This document shows, one piece after another, positions 32,414 to 43,679 of a stretch of DNA of 64,000 nt. The notes beneath the pieces were generated by a model. The model was given only the letters and a program-made list of their open reading frames with translations, did not search any database and was not told the origin of the DNA. Position 1 is the stretch's first letter. The number at the start of each line of letters is the position of its first letter. Location: assembly GCA_002077045.2 (NCBI GenBank), contig KZ111189.1, forward strand, positions 64,389 to 128,388. Direction: 5' to 3'. The position numbers and the translations under genes are program-made. This DNA is from Rachicladosporium sp. CCFEE 5018 (Eukaryota > Ascomycota > Dothideomycetes > Cladosporiales > Cladosporiaceae).

Positions 32414-34564
32414 TCACGCCTCCTCAGTGCTATTGCCCCCCGGCAAGCCCCCCTCTTCAACTCCCTCGCCCTCTTCCTCAGGCAAGCGCTCAGCACCTTT
32501 GTGCCCTCCAAGCCAATCTCGAATCCTACAAGGCCCTCTACCCTGACACACCTCCCCTCGTCCCAGGTTCTTGAACTTTGGTCCCGTAGGCCCGTTGACA
32601 TAGTGGTACTGCCCCGCGAAACGGTATTGTCTGGGGTCAGAGAGTGGGTAGTATTTGTCGCCCCAGTGGCCGGCGTAGTTGAACCAGCCGACTGGCGCTG
32701 CGGGGTTGAGAGTCGAGGGGAGGACGGCGTGGGTCGTCGCGTTGTAGACGAAGGATCGGGCGTTCAGGGCAGGGTCCCAGAGCGGTCCGCGGTCTGTCTG
32801 GTCATGCAAGATGCCCCAGGGGAGTACGTAAGGTTGGAGGCCAGGCGTCCCGTACATGGCGTGAGTACCTGTCGCGCTGTAGACTACTGGTCGCTTCGCG
32901 GCTCTCGAAGCAGTGGAGTTCGACCAGGTGCCGATCATCGTGCCGCTACCGTCGGCAGCGGATATGTACTTCTCCACAGCGCCCCACGAGTAGGCTTCCC
33001 CGAAGTTGTGTTCGGAGAGGAAAATTTGATGTGGCTTGCCGTCTTTGAAGCGGATGGCGGTGTGTTCCCAGTCGCCTACGTGGTTGCCGAAGCGGACGTT
33101 GAAGACTACGTTGCCGAGGTTGTAGGAGTAGAAGAAGAACCAGAAGGCGTCGACTATGCCGTCTTCTTTCGGGACGACTACTAAGATCGCGGGAGCTGCG
33201 CTGCGACCGGAGGATGTAGGACGGTAGGAGTCGTTGCCGCGTCGCTTCCTGCGGAGTTCGCGATGGATCGGTCGAGGCGGGTGCAGAGGATCTGGACAGT
33301 TGCCTGCGAGAGCATCGCAAGCGTCGCCGCAGAAGTCTTCGCTCTCTCCACACCAACCGTAGATGGAGCAGCATTGGCGGAAAGAGCTGCCGGCGCAGGT
33401 GTAGCCACTGCTGCCTCCACAACGCCCGTCTTGGCTTGGCACGCGATCCATGGCTGGCGTAGTGACTTCCTCCGCCTCAATGCCGTGCTCACGCAATGCC
33501 TGCTGCTTTGCACTCTGCAAATCAAAACCCTTCAGATCACTCAAATCAGGCACCCTGAGCTCTTCTCCAGTGTCCCACGCATACGGTACGTCCGGCTTGT
33601 TGAAGCTTCCTCCCAGCCATTTCGGCCGCTCTTCCACATTGTCATCGCTCTGCAGATACATGAACCTCCCACTCCTCCCGCCTTCAAAGTCATTCAATTC
33701 ATTAAGATTCGTCAAGTTCCTGTCGTTCTGCATCTCCTCGATCACAGTATAGTTCAGCCGCGGACTTGTATGCACCAGATGCTCCGCCAAATCGCAAGGC
33801 CAGAACTGCTCTCCCGAGAAGAGATGCACATACGGCGCATGATCCCAGACATACTGCGGTATCTTCCTCGCTTCTCTTTGCTTCTTCGACCAACTCTTCG
33901 AGTCGTCATGGCCTGATGTCCAATAATCCCCCCAGTCCGGCAGAGGTTTGGGCATCTCATCGTCTGCTCTCGTCCACGTCCACCCAGATCTTGACATCAT
34001 GTGAAAGAGACCGCATGCTCCGAACCAATGGCACATTTGCCGGTCTATCCATAGCTTCCCGCCGGCGATCCATTCGAGGTTCTCGGCTGCTTCCGCTGGG
34101 GAAGAGTTGGCTGTAAGAGAAGCTTCGATGCCGCTGATGACTATGTAGCTCAGACCTGCTATGAGGAAGCCGGCGAAGCATTTCGCTGTGACGTTCTTCA
34201 TGAGCGGCGGGGTAGACAAGGAAGTATGGGAAGTAGTGGTCGAGTCGTCGCAGTCGGCGGCGACGGCGAGAGGGTAATTGACTATGGGTTCATTGGATGA
34301 AGCTGCTTTCGAGGGCGCTGAGATAAAGGTGACGACTTCGCCGGCCCAGCCTTGCGTGTCGAAGCCAGGGATCGCAGACTTCCAGCCTGTAGTATACGCA
34401 GTGACTAAGGTTCCTTGCGTGGGGTCGTGATTCGTGATGATGCTGCTACCGGTAGCAAACGGTGCCTGACCGTTGGGTATAGTCAATGCGCTAGATACTG
34501 GTCTATTTGTTAGCAATCAATAGTGTAGACTTTACTGTAGAGTCAATGCTACGACGACGAACAT
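32414..34564 (-). CDS. Vps62-domain protein with embedded hevein-type chitin-binding domain
   Basis: Exon 2 (34490-32414) carries nearly the whole protein. I add exon 1 (34564-34536, MFVVVALTL) through a 45-bp intron with donor GTAAAG and a perfect GCTAAC branch point, giving 701 aa and a short, weak secretion-type N-terminus. Residues ~363-410 hold an eight-Cys hevein/CBM18 module (CGGSSGYTCAG, QCCSIYGWCGESEDFCG, then two further Cys). The C-terminal ~270 residues match the Vps62 family, with ILVVVPKEDGIVDAFWFFFY, GNHVGDWEHTAIRF and GTHAMYGTPGLQPYVLP. N-glycosylation sequons are frequent. The function of Vps62 domains is unclear. CBM18 suggests a wall-associated or secreted protein. An internal hydrophobic stretch (FAGFLIAGLSYIVISGI) near residue 120 could be a membrane segment. 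The first exon is the least certain part. Confidence 0.8.
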
Positions 34565-35630
34565 TGAGAATCGGAAGGTAAGCGCGTGACGTCGACCAGC
34601 AAGTGTGGACTCGTCGTCCGGAAGACAACGGGCAACCCACCGCCGCTTTGTCAGAGCCCGTAAGTGTCGGAGTGTGTCCAGCACGTCTATCCGTTGACAT
34701 GCGAATCCGCGATCGGCTGAGGTGCTTACACAAAGCTTGTGCGCCGGCTGTGACGCTGATCCGGGACCGGACGTCGTAAGGCTGGCTGAGAGGAGTGGTG
34801 CTGACAAGCGAACGAGCGACGAAGGACAGTGTGTAATAGCAATGAGAGGTACAGAAACGTACGAGCCATACTGTCCACACCCGAATGTCATCCATTCAAT
34901 CACGCAGTCATGCAGGTCTTCCTCCGGACTTGGACTCCACCACCACAGGGCCAGAACTGTGGATCGCTGCAGTAGCGCTGCTATCGCTGCGATTCTCGCA
35001 GGCGGTGTCGGTACGCTACTCGACACGACGCGTGTTGCATGAGAGGCTGAGAATGGCCGTGGCTTTGCCGGAAACGATTGCGTGTCGTTCGTGTCAAACT
35101 GGTAGCTTTGCACTGGGTTTGAGCGCCATTTACGTCTGCATCTAGTACCTTTGTAGCTACAGCACCACAGCACCGAATGATGCAATTGCCGGTTACTGCT
35201 ACATCAAGACTTCACTACTTCGTACGGTCTTTGCTCCGACAGTCGTGCCCTTCCTTTGTAGCTCCCATGGTAGCTCGCATCAATCAGTTCTCCTGCTGTC
35301 TTCCCAGATGAGGCTGCTGCATTCTCAGAGTCGAGTATTTGTATCGACAACGCCGAGGACCCATGTAGATGCTGCAAGGAAAGCACGTGCGCCGCGGCTA
35401 CTCCCGCACTCTGAAACTAGCCAATCAATGACTTTCCATCCTCCACGCCAATCATACTCACCAGCAACTCGAACACCTACACTACAGATGTCGATAGCCC
35501 TTGCTGGCGCGCAAAGTCACGCTCCATCACCACCATCAGATTAGGTGCGTTTACCGATAGCCTCAGCTGACCTTGTGACAACCGGTAGGTAGCCTATGAC
35601 AGCAACGCCTTTCATACACGTTCTCTCGCA
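34565..35630. other. Divergent intergenic region
   Basis: About 1.07 kb between the Vps62/CBM18 gene and the TFIIIC-type gene. The minus frame 34532-35185 is open but protein-unlike, apart from its last few codons, which I use as exon 1 of the Vps62 gene. Nothing else was recognised. Confidence 0.45.
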
Positions 35631-37298
35631 ATGTCAGTTCGACCGCATGATGTTGAGCCTCAGGCGACGACGGTCGAGGACGACAGCACACGTGATGTCG
35701 AGTCCGAGTGGGAATATGAGTACGACGAAGCGGAGGCGCAAGACGTCTACTTCACCTTAGATCTGAGCACATACTGCCCCGGATCGATCGCAAGGACTGA
35801 GTACTCCACCAATGGCAAACGCGCTCGACTCACAGCCGAAGAACGAAGTGCTGGTGGCAAGCTCGTTGATCCGAAGGCCATCGCTGAGGATGTGCCCGCA
35901 GGCGACACGCCAGACAAGGAGCCCAAAGTCGACGAATTGCAGATCCTCGGCCTTCACACGAAGACACCATTGATCAAGTTCAACAACGAGTTTTACACTT
36001 GCAACTGGTTCACAGATCTAGGCACACAATTCTGGATTTCAGATCCTGGGGTTGTCGATAATCCTCGGTTCTCAGGCCATGTACTAGATGTCATTGGATC
36101 TTCTCAAGTCCGTCTTGTTGGCCGACCAGCCACGCTGAAGCGGAAGCGAGATGCGTACCCCATTGAAGTGGACGACGAAGTAGCCCTCGAAGACGAAGAC
36201 GCCGAAGTGGCACTGTCCGATGGAGCAGCATCAGATGACGAAGATGCTGTACCCCATACCCTCAGCCCGCTCCACACAACTTCCAAACCCATCTCTATCG
36301 ACCGCCGCAAGATCAAAGATCCCCACCTCCAAGGTCAAGCCTCGTTCATGGAACGTCTCTCGCAGCTGAAACACCAACGTGGCGAACGGGATGCGCACCT
36401 CATACCCATGAGGACGCCTGTTTACTACAAGGGCGCCGAAGACCCCGATGCTCTCAGAGCTGAAGGCATGAAACGCGATGCCGCTGAGAAGGCGGCGAAA
36501 GGCAAAGGCATCATGTACGCACCCGGCGCTGGCGCTGTTGACCTTCCTCCCGGTGCAACAAAGGCGAGATACGTCAACCGTCCAGGCGCAGCGAGGAGTA
36601 AAATTGGCGAGACGTTAGATGACGAGGGCGAGGAAGTGCCTCGCATTGGTCCTCGGAAGAAGGGAAATCCAGGTGGAGCACCAAGTAATGAGGCGAAGCG
36701 AAGGGCGCTTGGCTTGGAGCCTGTAGCCACAGGCACTGCAATGGCAGGGAAGAAGCGCGGCCGTCCGAGCAAGAAGGAACTGGAGGCTAGAGCACTAGGT
36801 CAAGCGCCTAACCCGGACCTCATTGCGCTGCCACAAGACTCTCTACCACCCGCCGTCACACTCGAAGCAGACGCCAGCAATGCAACATCTGCCTCCACTT
36901 CCGAACCCAAACGTCCGACCACCCGCCCAGCAGCCCCCGAAGTCATCCTCGACCTCGCGCCCACCGCCTCCCCTCGCCCTCCAACCGACGCTCCCCAACC
37001 CGTCTCCCGCGTCCGCGGAAAACTAGGCACTATACCCGGCACGCCAGCATACCGCCTCGGCGCACCCCCAAAAGCCAAAGGCAAACCCGGTCGCCCACGC
37101 AAACCCAAACCTACACTTACTGAATACATCCCTCCTGCCAGCGCCAGTGCGAGTCCGGCGCCGTCTGCTGCGTCTCCGGCTGCCGAGGGTGGTGAGGAGG
37201 TGAGTGGGGGACAGGGGAAGAAGCCGAAGAGCCGTATGGCGCTGGCTAGGGAGGCGAGGGATGAGGCTGCGAGGAAGGTGTTCATGACGCCTGGGTAG
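35631..37298 (+). CDS. TFIIIC tau55/subunit-6-type protein with AT-hook
   Basis: A single exon of 555 aa. The N-terminus is very acidic. DVYFTLDLSTYC then opens a small beta-barrel that resumes at ELQILGLHTKTPLIKFNNEF and TDLGTQFWI. This is the pattern of the TFIIIC sub6/tau55 triple-barrel domain, in which LGLHT-x-x-PLI is diagnostic. TFIIIC binds A and B boxes of tRNA genes and recruits TFIIIB and RNA polymerase III; this subunit pairs with tau95 in its DNA-facing lobe. The rest is disordered and basic. It includes an AT-hook (GKKRGRPSKKE, near residue 375), a second GKPGRPRKPK near 485, and Ala/Pro-rich linkers. The tail is much longer than in animal homologues. The ATG at 35631 directly precedes the acidic N-terminus. 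The gene is convergent with the NASP-like gene. Confidence 0.83.
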   Translation: MSVRPHDVEPQATTVEDDSTRDVESEWEYEYDEAEAQDVYFTLDLSTYCPGSIARTEYSTNGKRARLTAEERSAGGKLVDPKAIAEDVPAGDTPDKEPKVDELQILGLHTKTPLIKFNNEFYTCNWFTDLGTQFWISDPGVVDNPRFSGHVLDVIGSSQVRLVGRPATLKRKRDAYPIEVDDEVALEDEDAEVALSDGAASDDEDAVPHTLSPLHTTSKPISIDRRKIKDPHLQGQASFMERLSQLKHQRGERDAHLIPMRTPVYYKGAEDPDALRAEGMKRDAAEKAAKGKGIMYAPGAGAVDLPPGATKARYVNRPGAARSKIGETLDDEGEEVPRIGPRKKGNPGGAPSNEAKRRALGLEPVATGTAMAGKKRGRPSKKELEARALGQAPNPDLIALPQDSLPPAVTLEADASNATSASTSEPKRPTTRPAAPEVILDLAPTASPRPPTDAPQPVSRVRGKLGTIPGTPAYRLGAPPKAKGKPGRPRKPKPTLTEYIPPASASASPAPSAASPAAEGGEEVSGGQGKKPKSRMALAREARDEAARKVFMTPG

Positions 37299-37459
37299 CT
37301 GGGGATGGAGATGGAGTTCCAGCTTGAAGGGTTTGCGGATGCTGGGTCACCTCCGCTCGATGATGGAATTGGGCATGGTGACGAATAGTGAGATGCCTAG
37401 CTGGCAAGTCGTGTAGTGGATATCTATACATAACGAGTACACACTATGGTGCACCTCAT

Positions 37460-38827
37460 CTAAGCATCCTCGACCTTGGCCTTCTTCCCCTCTCCACCCG
37501 CCCCGTTGCCATTACTCTCAGCTTTCCTCTTTCCCTTCCTCACCAGCCCGCCCAGATCTCTCGCGCCCGAGACAGCCTCCTGTACTACCCGTTCACTCTC
37601 CGCTTTGCTCCCCGCCACCATAGCTTTACCCATCACACCTTTCAGCTCCTCGCCCGCCTCACCCTCACCCTGTAAAGCTAGAGCCGAGAGTGCCGGGCCG
37701 TGGGTGGGAGTTTTGAGGTCGACGAGGCGGTTCTTCATCTCGCTCACCATACTCTTCACATCCGCTATGCCGGCCTTCGCGGATGCCTGTTTTGCAGTGG
37801 GTACGGCAGATAATGCAGTCTCCTCTTTCGTGATTCGCAGCTGGCAGGATGAGATGGCTGCTGCCATTTCGGAGACTGCTTCGGCTTTGAGCTCCTCGTC
37901 TACCTTGCCCTCCTCTTTCTTCACCTCCTTCCCACCCTCCTTTCTTGCATCATCCTCGCCCTCCGGCGCGCTGACCGGCAGACTTGCGAAGTCGAGCGCT
38001 ATGGCGAGCTTGTAGTGAGCCTCCGCTAGCATCCCACTCTCAGGCGGGTAGAGCTGGAGCTTCAGCGTCAGAGCTGCGCGGCAGTCCGCCACAGCATCGT
38101 GGAACTGCTCATTCTCTAGCTTCACCTCAGCCTGCAGGTCGTGAATCTCTGCCAGTCGGTCTGTAAGATGTCGCGCTTCTCCCGTTAGGGACGCAGGCGG
38201 TTCGGTCGGCGGAGGGAGCAGGGTATCGAGTTTCCGCCTGAAGAGCACACGCGCGAGATCGAGAATCTCGTACGAGAGCGAGAAGTCGTCTTGCTCCTCT
38301 TCTTCCTCCTCGCCTTCGCCCTCCTGCGCATCTTCGCCGTCGTTCTCCTCGCCTTCAGAATCCGTCCAGTTTTCGTCACCAGTAATCTGGAAGAACGGCT
38401 TTGCTCCCGCATCCTCACTCTTAACCTCCCCCTTCATCTCCCCAACCCCACTCCCCTCAGCCATCGCCTTCCCAATGATCCCCTCCCCCTCACCCCCCTC
38501 CTCCTTCCCTCTCTTCCTCTTCTTACTCTTCCCTTCCCCCTCTGCACTCGTAGCTGCCACTTTCCCGCCCAGCACATCGCTCTTGCCCACGCCGACATAG
38601 TACAGGCATCTCCCATACTGGAACAGCACTTCGGCGTTCTCTGGCGCCATCTCGCCGTGCACTTCGTCCTGGAGTGCAGCGGCTTCAGAGTACAGGTCTG
38701 CGGCTTCGGGGTAGCGTTTCAATGCATACAACTTTTGTGCCTGGGCGAGCAGCTGTGGAAGAGATGAAGAGGCGTCTGTGGGGGTGTCGATGGGTGCATC
38801 AGTTGATGCTTGATCGGCGGAGGCCAT
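37460..38827 (-). CDS. NASP/Sim3/Hif1-type histone chaperone
   Basis: A single exon of 455 aa from MASADQASTDAPIDTP. A first TPR (LLAQAQKLYALKRYPEAADL) is followed by ENAEVLFQYGRCLYYVG. It is interrupted by a long Lys-rich then Glu/Asp-rich acidic insert (~130 residues). TPR-type helices then resume: LSYEILDLARVLFRRKLD, LAEIHDLQAEVKLENEQFHD and AEAHYKLAIALDFA. This interrupted-TPR plan with an acidic loop is diagnostic of SHNi-TPR proteins (NASP, Sim3, Hif1), which chaperone H3-H4, and CENP-A for Sim3. A basic KGKRKAESNG...KKAK tail probably acts as a nuclear localisation signal. The upstream frame stays open to 38947, but that sequence (FAYLCCVSQITQITH) is not family-like. The protein is presumed nuclear/cytosolic. 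Confidence 0.88.
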   Translation of the reverse strand: MASADQASTDAPIDTPTDASSSLPQLLAQAQKLYALKRYPEAADLYSEAAALQDEVHGEMAPENAEVLFQYGRCLYYVGVGKSDVLGGKVAATSAEGEGKSKKRKRGKEEGGEGEGIIGKAMAEGSGVGEMKGEVKSEDAGAKPFFQITGDENWTDSEGEENDGEDAQEGEGEEEEEEQDDFSLSYEILDLARVLFRRKLDTLLPPPTEPPASLTGEARHLTDRLAEIHDLQAEVKLENEQFHDAVADCRAALTLKLQLYPPESGMLAEAHYKLAIALDFASLPVSAPEGEDDARKEGGKEVKKEEGKVDEELKAEAVSEMAAAISSCQLRITKEETALSAVPTAKQASAKAGIADVKSMVSEMKNRLVDLKTPTHGPALSALALQGEGEAGEELKGVMGKAMVAGSKAESERVVQEAVSGARDLGGLVRKGKRKAESNGNGAGGEGKKAKVEDA

Positions 38828-39342
38828 GGTGCCTGATTGCGGTGTTGAATGAGTATTGTCGATGCGATAAGATGAGAATTTGTTGACGAATAAGGAGTGT
38901 GTGATCTGCGTGATTTGTGACACGCAGCAAAGATAGGCAAATGTCAAGTGAGGGCGAGGATATCAAAGTCCACTTTACCTGGTCGGTAGTCGCGTAAAGC
39001 TGGACGCGTTTCGCAAGCACTTTTGGTGCACGGACCCGATGTATTAGTGCTGTGGACGACGTGGGGACACGATTGTAGACAGTGGCTGACGGTCTCGATA
39101 AAGCTGTTATGGTAACGTGTCTACTCGTATCATGATCGCTAGCTTTAGTCTATACCTACAATCAACGCCCAAGCCAAGTAACGATCCAGTCGCAAATCCG
39201 CTCGAAGTAGCCCTGAGTCAGTGTCCGAGCAGTGATAGTGATTAGCAATATAGCAATTCGCTCCCCGTTCCTCGTGAGCACCTCTCAGGAGGCTGTTTGC
39301 CAGTGTCCGCAACGAGACATCCCCGTTCGCCAATCAAAACAT
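38828..39342. other. Intergenic, nothing recognised
   Basis: About 515 bp upstream of the NASP-like gene and downstream of the transporter. No gene is supported. Confidence 0.45.
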
Positions 39343-40788
39343 TCACCTCGCCGCACCAGTCCCCTGCCCAAGGATTGCACCAATTGCACCTTTTGCCCGA
39401 TCAGTCGGCCCAGGTGCCAGACCACTGCCTCCAATGCCGCCGAGTATCAGGACAATGAGACCGAAGACCATGATCCCAATGGTCCGCTTCCTGGCTACAG
39501 GCCTCTTCTGCCCGAACTCTCCCCATGCGCGGGTGCCGCCCGATACGTGCTCTTTGATCTTGTCGCCGCCGAGCTTGTAGTACACAAGTCCACCGAGTGC
39601 GATGCTGTAGCCGAAAAATTGGAGCGGCGATACAGGGTCAGCGAAGATGAGCATACTGGCCGCGACGAGGAGGATGTCCTTCAGGACACCGCAGAGGGTC
39701 ATGACGAGGCCGGACGTGCGGCCGATCTAATCATGCGCTGTCAGTGGCTGGCGTTGCCGTAGGGGTGTTAGAGGGATTGCATACCAAGAACACCACCGAA
39801 ACATTCAACAAAAACGCAATCATAGCATTAGCCAACAACACGATATACCCCACCCTCTCCACATCACTCCAATGCATCTTGGGCACCTCAAACACCACCG
39901 CCGTCACGCCGTTGATAATCGCGCAAGCCGGCGCGAAGTAGTACAAGCTGACGAGGGGATCCATCTTGAACTCCGCACTAGAGAGCAGCTTCTCAACCAT
40001 CACCAGACGCACGGCTTCGAAGACAATGCCGCCGAGTTGGAACATGAAACCGATGAAGACGAATTTGATTTCGCCGAAGGAGGCGATGATCACGCCTATG
40101 ACGATCAGGGCGACGTTGCCGAGGGTTTTCATGGAGGCGGGGGAGACGCCCATGATCCAGGAGACTATGAGGACTGCGACTGGGGTTGTGGCCTGCGTTG
40201 GGTTGTCAGTACGTAGCTGCAAACTAGCCCATGAGGGTGCGTACCTTGAGCATCTGGATGAATGAGACGGAGAGGTAGAGGTAAGTCAAGTTCCCGCAGA
40301 TGAGCGAGAGCGAGAACATGACGCCGATGGGCACAATGGCCCGGAGGTAGATTTTGCCCGTCATGGGTACCTTCTTGCGAGAGTCGAGGACTGTCGTGAA
40401 TCGGGCGAGGAGTTGGGTCATGAGTGTTGCGAAAGCCAGATGCCATGTCGTGAGTACGATTGCTGGATCGCCGTATTAGTCTCTGCATATCTGGCGCTGT
40501 TGGGTGTTCTGGGGGCCGTACGGTACGAGAACTTCATCGTGTCTAAGAGGTACTTATTGAACAGGATGACCGAGGAGGAGAGGGAGATCCATGTTCTGCC
40601 GTGGTGTCAGTCTAGTGCTGAGGTGCTTGACGAAGTACTGCGACATACGCGACGTATACTGCTGGGTGTAGGGCATCGCTCTTCTGTGCTGGCTTCTCTG
40701 ACAATGGGTTCACCACGGGGAGCACCGGCGCGCCCGGATCCCTCTCCTTCATCTCAAACTCCGCCGAGACTCTCTCTTTCTCGCCCAT
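39343..40788 (-). CDS. TPT-family nucleotide-sugar transporter (candidate UDP-galactofuranose carrier)
   Basis: Five exons, 40788-40649, 40595-40522, 40462-40245, 40192-39785 and 39726-39343, give 407 aa with every junction in frame. After a ~40-residue hydrophilic N-terminus there are about ten hydrophobic helices typical of the TPT/SLC35 drug-metabolite superfamily: TWISLSSSVILFNKYLLD, YPIVLTTWHLAFATLMTQ, YLYLSVSFIQMLKATTPVAV, SFGEIKFVFIGFMFQLGGIV and SLVMTLCGVLKD-type sequence (here SGLVMTLCGVLKD), then FGYSIALGGLVYYKLG. Such proteins exchange nucleotide sugars or phosphorylated metabolites across Golgi or plastid membranes; a fungal member would sit in the Golgi. It is divergent from UDP-galactopyranose mutase. 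As I recall, an Aspergillus UDP-galactofuranose transporter gene is also adjacent to the mutase gene. That context makes a Golgi UDP-Galf carrier the best guess, but sequence alone does not fix the substrate. Confidence 0.85.
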
Positions 40789-41833
40789 GGCGGCGATGGC
40801 TCGTGGTTGTCTTTGTTGATGTATGCGATCGGCTGATGGAGTTTGCGCGGGGCGATTGGAAGTTATGGGGTGCTGGCGCAATGGCGGATCAAGACGAGGG
40901 GTGTCGCGGAAGCCAGTGAGGTGTAAAGAATGAGCGTCGGGTGCGCAACAGCAGGCACAGATCTCAAGAAGAAAGTCAGGCAAGTACAGCTGCAAGGTTG
41001 CAGTTCGTGTAAGCACGCGGTGTAGTTCGGATAGGCCGTGAGGTGTCACTCTAGAAAGGGATACAAAATAGATGGTAGCCGTATTGCAGGGGTCTAGCTG
41101 TAGAATTGTATGCACGTGTTTGCGACAGATGTCTACAGATCCACCGAGAATGTGAGATTGCCTTCTGTCCCTACCAAGGTCGAGACTGGCCCCGAGTGAC
41201 GGCGTGATTGCTTGAGTAGACGACATATCACTGTGACTTCCGTTCGTCTGTTCAACGTCGATGTCCCATCCCAATCGATATCCCGCAATGATGGTACCAC
41301 CACGGCCAACGATGATGCTGGAGCATAGAACCTCTGACCAGGCTCAAATTTGCTCAGCAATACGATCGATCATGGCGATGCGCTCGTATTATGGACGGCC
41401 AGGAGGCGTTGCTCGACTCTCTTCACGAAGGAGAAGTTCATTTCTGTTCATCATCATCTGCCACTCCCAACAAGAAGCATCTGTAACCCGTCGCACCAAG
41501 CATCCGCAGCCGCTAGCCGAATGCAAGTGTTTCATCGTGCCTGACCGCGCGTAAAAACGTTGATGCATTCCCAGGACCCCTGCAGAAATATCTTGAACCC
41601 TGACCAGACGTCAAACGGCAGGCGGTGGGGGTGTTGATTTCCCGGCGGACGGCGACATACGTTGCTGTGCCTCGCCATTGCCACTGCTGTTGTATTGTAC
41701 AACCTCATTCTCATCTTCCCTCTCATACCCGCAAATACATCTGTAATCCTCGCTCCACACTTGCTGACTGCAGCGCTGTCCGGAAGCTTACAGTACATTG
41801 CATAAGAAGCTTGCCACTTGGAGACATTTCAAG
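40789..41833. other. Divergent promoter region, transporter / UDP-galactopyranose mutase
   Basis: About 1.04 kb between outward-facing genes that may share a pathway. It contains only unsupported short frames. The last ~150 bp before the mutase are pyrimidine-rich leader. Confidence 0.45.
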
Positions 41834-43679
41834 ATGGTCCAGGAAGGGCATCACAATCACAACCAGCACAAGCGACAGATCTCGAAGGCTAATGGCCAGG
41901 AGATGTGAGTGTACAGCCTGGACTGCGCATGGTCAGGCATGCTGACAATGCTTGCAGCAATGTCGATGTGCTGGTCATTGGAGCTGGACCCACAGGCCTG
42001 GGAGCCGCAAAGAGACTGAACCAGATCGTGTGTAACATTGGCTCGAGACATTGCAGGATCATGGCTGACAAGCTCAGAACGGACCATCATGGATGATCGT
42101 AGACGGCTCCGAGGTACCGGGCGGGCTGGCATCAACAGACATCACACCAGAGGGCTTCGTAAGTTCAGTCCCGCCAGTACAGCCAATGCACTCATACTGA
42201 CATCGCTACCAGCTCTACGACGTAGGCGGCCATGTCATCTTCTCCCACTACAAGTACTTCGACGACTGCATCAATGAGGCCCTCCCCAACGAGTCCGACT
42301 GGTACACCCACCAACGCATATCATATGTCCGCTACAAGGGCCTCTGGGTCCCCTACCCATTCCAGAACAACATCTCCATGTTGCCGAAGGAGGACCAGGT
42401 CACAGCGATGGATGGTATGATCGATGCGGCGCTGGAGGCAAGAGTCGCGAACACCAAGCCGAAGGACTTTGATGAGTGGATCTTGCGGAATGTCGGTGTG
42501 GGCATTGCAGATCAGTTCATGCGGCCGTACAACTACAAGGTGTGGGCGGTGCCGACCACGAAGGTGAGATTGTTGGAGACATTGATTTGTGAAGCGGAGC
42601 TCTGACAAGACGAGTAGATGCAAGCAGCATGGCTCGGCGAGCGCGTAGCAGCACCTAACCTCAAAGCTGTGACCAAGAACATCGTCCTTAACAAGTCCGC
42701 AGGCAACTGGGGACCCAACGCCACGTTTCGCTTCCCAGCCCACGGCGGCACGGGCAACATCTGGATCAAGCTCGCCGACACTCTACCTTCAAAGAAGACC
42801 CGCTACGGCGAGCACGGCCGTGTTCAGCTCATCGATGCCCCCAACCACCGCGCGCTTCTCGGAGACGGCACAACGATCAACTACGGCAAGCTCATCAACA
42901 CCATGGCAGTCGACAGCCTCGTAGAATGCATGCGCGACGAAGAGCTCACCAAACTCAGCAAAGGCCTCTTCTTCAGCACCACGCACGTCATAGGCGTAGG
43001 TGTCCGTGGCTCCCGCCCCGAGCGCATCGGTGATAAATGCTGGCTCTACTTCCCCGAAGACAACTGCCCCTTCTACCGCGCCACGATCTTCTCGAACTAC
43101 AGTCCCAACAACCAGCCGCAAAGCTCCAAGAAGCTTGCTACGCAGCAGCTGGCTGATGGCTCGAAACCCGAGTCCTCTGAGGCGAAGGAAGGGCCGTACT
43201 GGAGTATCATGCTCGAAGTCTCGGAATCGAGCATGAAGGCGGTCGATACGCCGAACCTCCTCCGCGACTCGATTGCAGGACTCATCAATACTGAGATGCT
43301 GTCCCCCGGCGACGAAATCGTGTCAACCTACCACCGCCGCTTCGACCACGGATACCCGACTCCCTCGCTCGAGCGCGAAGGCGTGCTCACCAAACTCCTT
43401 CCCAAATTGCAGGAAATGGACATCTACTCCCGCGGCCGCTTTGGCAGCTGGAGATACGAGGTTGGCAACCAGGACCACAGCTTCATGCTGGGCGTTGAGG
43501 CTGCGGATGCGATTGTTAATGGAGCTGTGGAGTTGACGCTCAATTACCCTGACTTTGTGAACGGCCGGGTGAACGCCGAGAGGCGGCTTGTGGATGGTGC
43601 GCAGTTCTTCAAGTCGAAGGAGGGGATTCGGACGGGCGATGAGGAGGTGCCTTTGAGGCCGGTCGCGAACGGGCATTGA
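41834..43679 (+). CDS. ugmA: UDP-galactopyranose mutase
   Basis: Five exons, 41834-41904, 41958-42027, 42078-42158, 42213-42563 and 42618-43679, give 544 aa. The FAD-binding dinucleotide loop GAGPTGLGAAKRL lies near residue 32. It is followed by MIVDGSEVPGGLASTD, DVGGHVIFSHYKYFDD, MRPYNYKVWAVPTTKMQAAW and HGGTGNIWI, then GRFGSWRYEVGNQDHSFM. These are the signature blocks of eukaryotic UGM (about 510-540 aa). The flavoenzyme converts UDP-galactopyranose to UDP-galactofuranose in the cytosol, the precursor for wall galactomannan and glycoconjugates. It is absent from animals. The Arg/Tyr-rich substrate-binding and the C-terminal dinucleotide regions look intact. Four short introns are all GT-AG. 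It is paired head-to-head with a TPT-family transporter, which fits a supply-and-transport module. Confidence 0.97.

Noticed and set aside
34532..35185. 217-codon minus frame upstream of the Vps62/CBM18 gene
   Set aside because: Its composition is not protein-like and it matches no family. Only its last nine codons are useful, as a candidate first exon.
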